46,781 nucleotides of DNA from Coptodactyla brooksi. Taxonomy: Eukaryota > Arthropoda > Insecta > Coleoptera > Scarabaeidae. Shown one piece after another: positions 43,301 to 46,781 of the stretch; the stretch's first letter is position 1; every line of letters begins with the position of its first letter. The stretch covers positions 1-46,781 of the forward strand of contig JAWQRM010000008.1 in assembly GCA_033557675.1 (NCBI GenBank), in the 5' to 3' direction. The notes under the pieces are model-generated. The model did no database searches. It worked only from the letters and a program-made list of their open reading frames with translations, and was not told the origin of the DNA. Position numbers and translations under genes: made by a program.

Positions 43301-45736
43301 CAATAAATTCTTAACTGAAATTGGCATACAATATATTTTGACACATAGTGAAAACACGAGTTATTTAAAAATAATAACATTTTTCTCCTTTCTGCTGCCT
43401 TCAGCTGGAGAAAGCTGTTGTCTTTCCCGTATTGAACCATTTGAACAAGTAATCATCTTTTTTTAGAAGTTAAAATGTGATAGTTTGCGGACATTATTAC
43501 TGATTTTGAGTATATTAACCACTAATAAACATTTACATCTATTTACATTTATACTGTCCGTATACGGAAGACTTTCGGCATAAAACGTTATTGGAGGTGT
43601 CCGTTATGAGACATTTTACTGCACACAATATTGGAAATTTTAACCCATGTTGTGATAAGGCTTTGTATATTGTATACAAATATCGTCTGCAAATATTCAC
43701 GGGTTTCTCAGATATAATTACCTACGTTTGAACATTAAAACCTAACTGGTCTTTTTCATTCCCTTTTTATGAACTAAAAGTATTATTTTATAACTTTTTG
43801 GATCTGTTTTTAAAATTATTACACTTCTGCCAACATAGTGGAATTTTTTGGAAAGATACATTTTAAATTTCCCTTTCATTCTAACGTAATTTTTCCGAAA
43901 CGCAGTTTCTAAAAAGTATTATCTAAAAGTGATAAATCTTGGCACACTGTTTGGCGACTATTAGGACTTTTTGTTTTTAGGTCAGTTATTTGACTGGAAT
44001 CTTCTACAAGATTCTGTTTTAACCGTCGAAAGCAACAATGTTATTCTTGTTATAAAGCGTTCACACGCAGAAAATTGTTTCCTTTGTGTGAACATTTTTA
44101 ACAAAAGTTAAAGCGGTAATAAATTGCATATTATTTTATTGAATGACCTGTATGTAGGTTAGTACTGATCTGACATTCCTAGTAAATAATCGAGGAATAT
44201 TTTGTTATTGGATATTCATCTTTTGCCTACTTGTTTACCTTTCAATTAACCTAAATGTTATAGGATAAGATTTACTACAGTGTTTTACTAAACACTACAA
44301 TAAAAATAAGAATTATCATACAATGGAACACAAAGTAATATAATAGTGAAACAATTAATTTGTTTGCAAATATTGGACGAAATATGTATATAATAGATAT
44401 GTATGTCATGGTTTAGTTATTTTAACATGAAGACGTGAAAAACTATCTAAAAAGTATCCACGTTAGTAACACGAACAAGGTACAATTGTGGGTAATAGTT
44501 GCCAACGTTACGAATGTCACAGTTGGCAGCTATGAACTGTCCTTTGTTTGTAAATTATAATTGTGGGACAAAGAATCTGAAAACAAATGTAATAAAAACT
44601 CTGAAGCAATTCTGAAAAGTCAAACATCTACAATTTAATTGAATTATTCATTATAATTTTCAAAAATTATTATAAACTTACTTAAATACACACGTACTTA
44701 AATATATGTTTAAGTACGTGACATAAACGTATGCTTGGCCAACCAGGTTAGTATCATCAGATTGCGATGATGGACTGTTCTATCGTAATGAAGATGTTAT
44801 AAACCCACAACGCTAGTAAAGTTATAATTGGAATGTATTCTAGAATGCATTTTAATACAATAATGTTTGCAATGCAGTTTTTTTGTGCTAGAAATCTACT
44901 TCTGTAGTGTACATATTTCGATTATTCTTAATAGTTTCTCTTGCATTATTTCTGGTTAACGTATGCGCATTTATTGAACTTCTGTGTATCAGTTCTCAGT
45001 TATTCTAAGGTTAATGTTTGCATAATAGCGTCGCTACGTATGCGGGAATTCTACTATAACAAAGAACAGCGAAAGCGCTTCCATGCAGCATTCAGCACAA
45101 GTCGTAAGACATAAAAGAGCTATGTAGGTAAACACTGCACATGTTGCGACATACGAAACTGCGGTGTTGTAGAACACAAACAAGGTTCTCCACTTCGTCC
45201 TTTAAAATTCGCAATTAATATCAGGTTCTAGATTATTTTTTGCTTCATTGTGCAATTCATCATACGCTGTACGTGTTACGCTTCTATTATTTCATGAACA
45301 TATGTAGAAGCTAACTGAATTATATATGTTTCTGTTTTTCTTCTTTAGGGAATCTCGTTAGTGAAATTTGTTTGCAACTTTCGGCGTCATTGAGAATATG
45401 GTAATCAAGTTTAATTATTTCACTTTCGCTGCTGAATAAATTTACGTTTTAATTGGTTTAATGTGGTGCTTATGTTTATTTTCTTTATGCATAAAGCAAG
45501 TTGTTATGCACCTGGTGTTAGTGGTTCATCTATGTACTAAATATAGAAAACAAAGTTTCCGTACACAGAACATTAATTGTACGGCAAAATATAGGTCAGT
45601 TTTATTTATTTCCATTAAACCCGATCACAAATTTGTTATGTTACTTTGACATTCTCTGTCGTTTATTGAAAACAAGACCGTGCATGTCAATGGTTTTGTC
45701 CCTTTTGCATTGTGTTATATAGTGTTATAAAGTTCT
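43301..45736. other. intergenic, no gene recognised
   Basis: No coding frame or complete repeat is recognised. 45000-45220 has a slightly richer, unique-looking composition (gcgtcgctacgtatgcggg). Confidence 0.4.
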
Positions 45737-45960
45737 TAAATTATATAAATAGTAAAGTTAAATTATATTACATAATTAAACTATGTAAATACTAAAATTG
45801 AATTATATTTAATAATTAAATTATATGAGCAGTAAAATTAAATTATATAAATAGTAAAATTAAATTATATTAAATAATCAAATTATATAAATACTAAAAT
45901 TTAATGACATTAAATAATTAAATTATATAAAGAGTAAAATTAAATGATATTAAATTGTAT
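45737..45960. repeat. AT-rich minisatellite, ~40-bp unit
   Basis: Five to six imperfect copies of a unit like ttaaattatataaatagtaa followed by aattaaattatattaaataa. The unit has A/T almost throughout, and only the occasional G or C differs. Confidence 0.8.
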
Positions 45961-46005
45961 ATTAACATATTTAAAAATATATATGTAATATATATTTTTG
46001 AATAT

Positions 46006-46050
46006 GAATGTAATATATATTATATATATGTATATATATATATATATATG
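46006..46050. repeat. (TA)n microsatellite
   Basis: Alternating TA interrupted by a few G bases. Confidence 0.9.
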
Positions 46051-46659
46051 TATTGTATAAATTATTATATCATATATACGACAAACAGTAATTATTAAAG
46101 GGCTACTGATAAATGATATCACTTATAAATAATTATTAATGTTAGTACACGTACTCATTTAAATAATTAAAATAACTATCACTATTTTATAAAATAATGT
46201 GTAATAAATATAATAATAAATAAACTAAAAAGTTAAGTTAAATTGAATAATACAATTATCGTATCATTTCATCATACTTTATCAGTAATTCATTAATTTA
46301 AAATGTCACTAAAACATTAATTTATGATGAATGTTTCTTAAATTGCGACACAAACTTGAAGGGTTGTGTCCCAATCTCTATGTCGGTGATCCCACATTCG
46401 TATCATGTGGTTAACGTAACTGTACGTCATTACATTATTTGCTAAAAATAGAAAAAGACGTCGATATGCGTCATATGTAGTAAATTTCTTTCAAGAATGA
46501 TATCTGATCTTATTTCTCGTTACGGTCTCCTCGTGACTTACTACATCATAATTCTAAGAATAATATGTGTAATTCGTTTCGATACACAATAGTTTTGCTG
46601 TACTGATTAGCTTGCCTATAGTAATTTTATTATGTTCTAAATTTATGAATCAAAGATGC

Positions 46660-46663
<4 letters not shown>
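46051..46663. other. intergenic, no gene recognised
   Basis: AT-rich, non-coding. Nothing structured is seen. Confidence 0.45.

Positions 46664-46692
<29 letters not shown>
46664..46692. repeat. (AT)n microsatellite beside a transposon end
   Basis: Unbroken alternating AT run that ends directly at a tacaggg transposon-type end. Confidence 0.9.
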
Positions 46693-46696
<4 letters not shown>

Positions 46697-46781
46697 GGTT
46701 TTCCGCGCAACTGGTTCGTTAGAAGTATTTTGACTTCTAGTATTCCTACGTCTTTGAAATTCATAATGTAAGGGTTGTACA
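46693..46781 (+). mobile_element. probable start of a DNA transposon, cut by the window edge
   Basis: acagggttttccgcgcaact begins at the end of the AT run. acaggg after TA is the start of several insect Tc/mariner ends. Nothing further can be seen before the window stops. Confidence 0.4.

Noticed and set aside
45737..45960. Possible CRISPR-like regular array
   Set aside because: Units are adjacent without unique spacers, AT-only and in an animal genome. It is a minisatellite.
45940..46122. Short isoleucine/tyrosine-rich frame
   Set aside because: Translation of the (TA)n and AT minisatellite.

Overview
The window is animal nuclear DNA, most likely from an insect. It is AT-rich, its genes are intron-split with GT-AG junctions, and its repeats are typical of insect genomes: mariner, Tc1-like, piggyBac, pogo/Tigger, hAT-Buster, P-like and Penelope-like relics. 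An ant or another hymenopteran is possible, but the sequence alone does not settle it. Coordinates, exon phases and repeat arms were worked out by eye.

Three host genes are visible, all on the minus strand and all in the left 19 kb. (1) 2194-5051 holds four exons of a BMP-type TGF-beta ligand of the glass bottom boat/60A class. It runs from the signal peptide through the prodomain and the furin site. The cystine-knot exon lies beyond the left edge. (2) 8824-9640 is a complete three-exon CWC15 splicing factor of 217 residues. (3) 14574-18825 is a three-exon zinc-finger gene of about 490 residues whose splice phases agree. Its large intron has taken in a hAT-Buster copy and a hairpin MITE, and its last exon encodes three 79-residue repeats in which regular fingers alternate with a decayed Cys-rich finger.

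The rest is mobile-element debris. From left to right: a mariner/Tc-type copy with 100-bp inverted ends (1-1300); a Tc1-like copy (5585-7081); a pogo-type MITE (7233-7665); a Tigger relic (8050-8527); a 470-bp tandem repeat split by an element with long inverted repeats (9790-13195); the hAT-Buster copy; a P/THAP9-like relic (19444-20161); a piggyBac MITE (24027-24281); a jerky/Tigger relic (25809-27015); a mariner (28804-29606); a piggyBac with intact TTAA duplications (31090-32639); a second piggyBac-type relic between palindromic ends (34913-36495); an element with arms of several hundred base pairs (38366-40510); a mariner (40720-41464); and an inverted pair of Penelope-like ends with hammerhead-like motifs (42041-43300). 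From about 20.2 kb to the right edge I find no convincing host coding exon. A CpG-bearing stretch near 37.5-37.9 kb looks promoter-like.

The most interesting pattern is that several internally deleted transposase genes carry a short perfect palindrome exactly where the missing middle should be. This suggests snap-back repair of transposon breaks. Other leads are the hammerhead-like Penelope ends, a related hairpin in intron 1 of the BMP gene, and the modular zinc-finger repeat.
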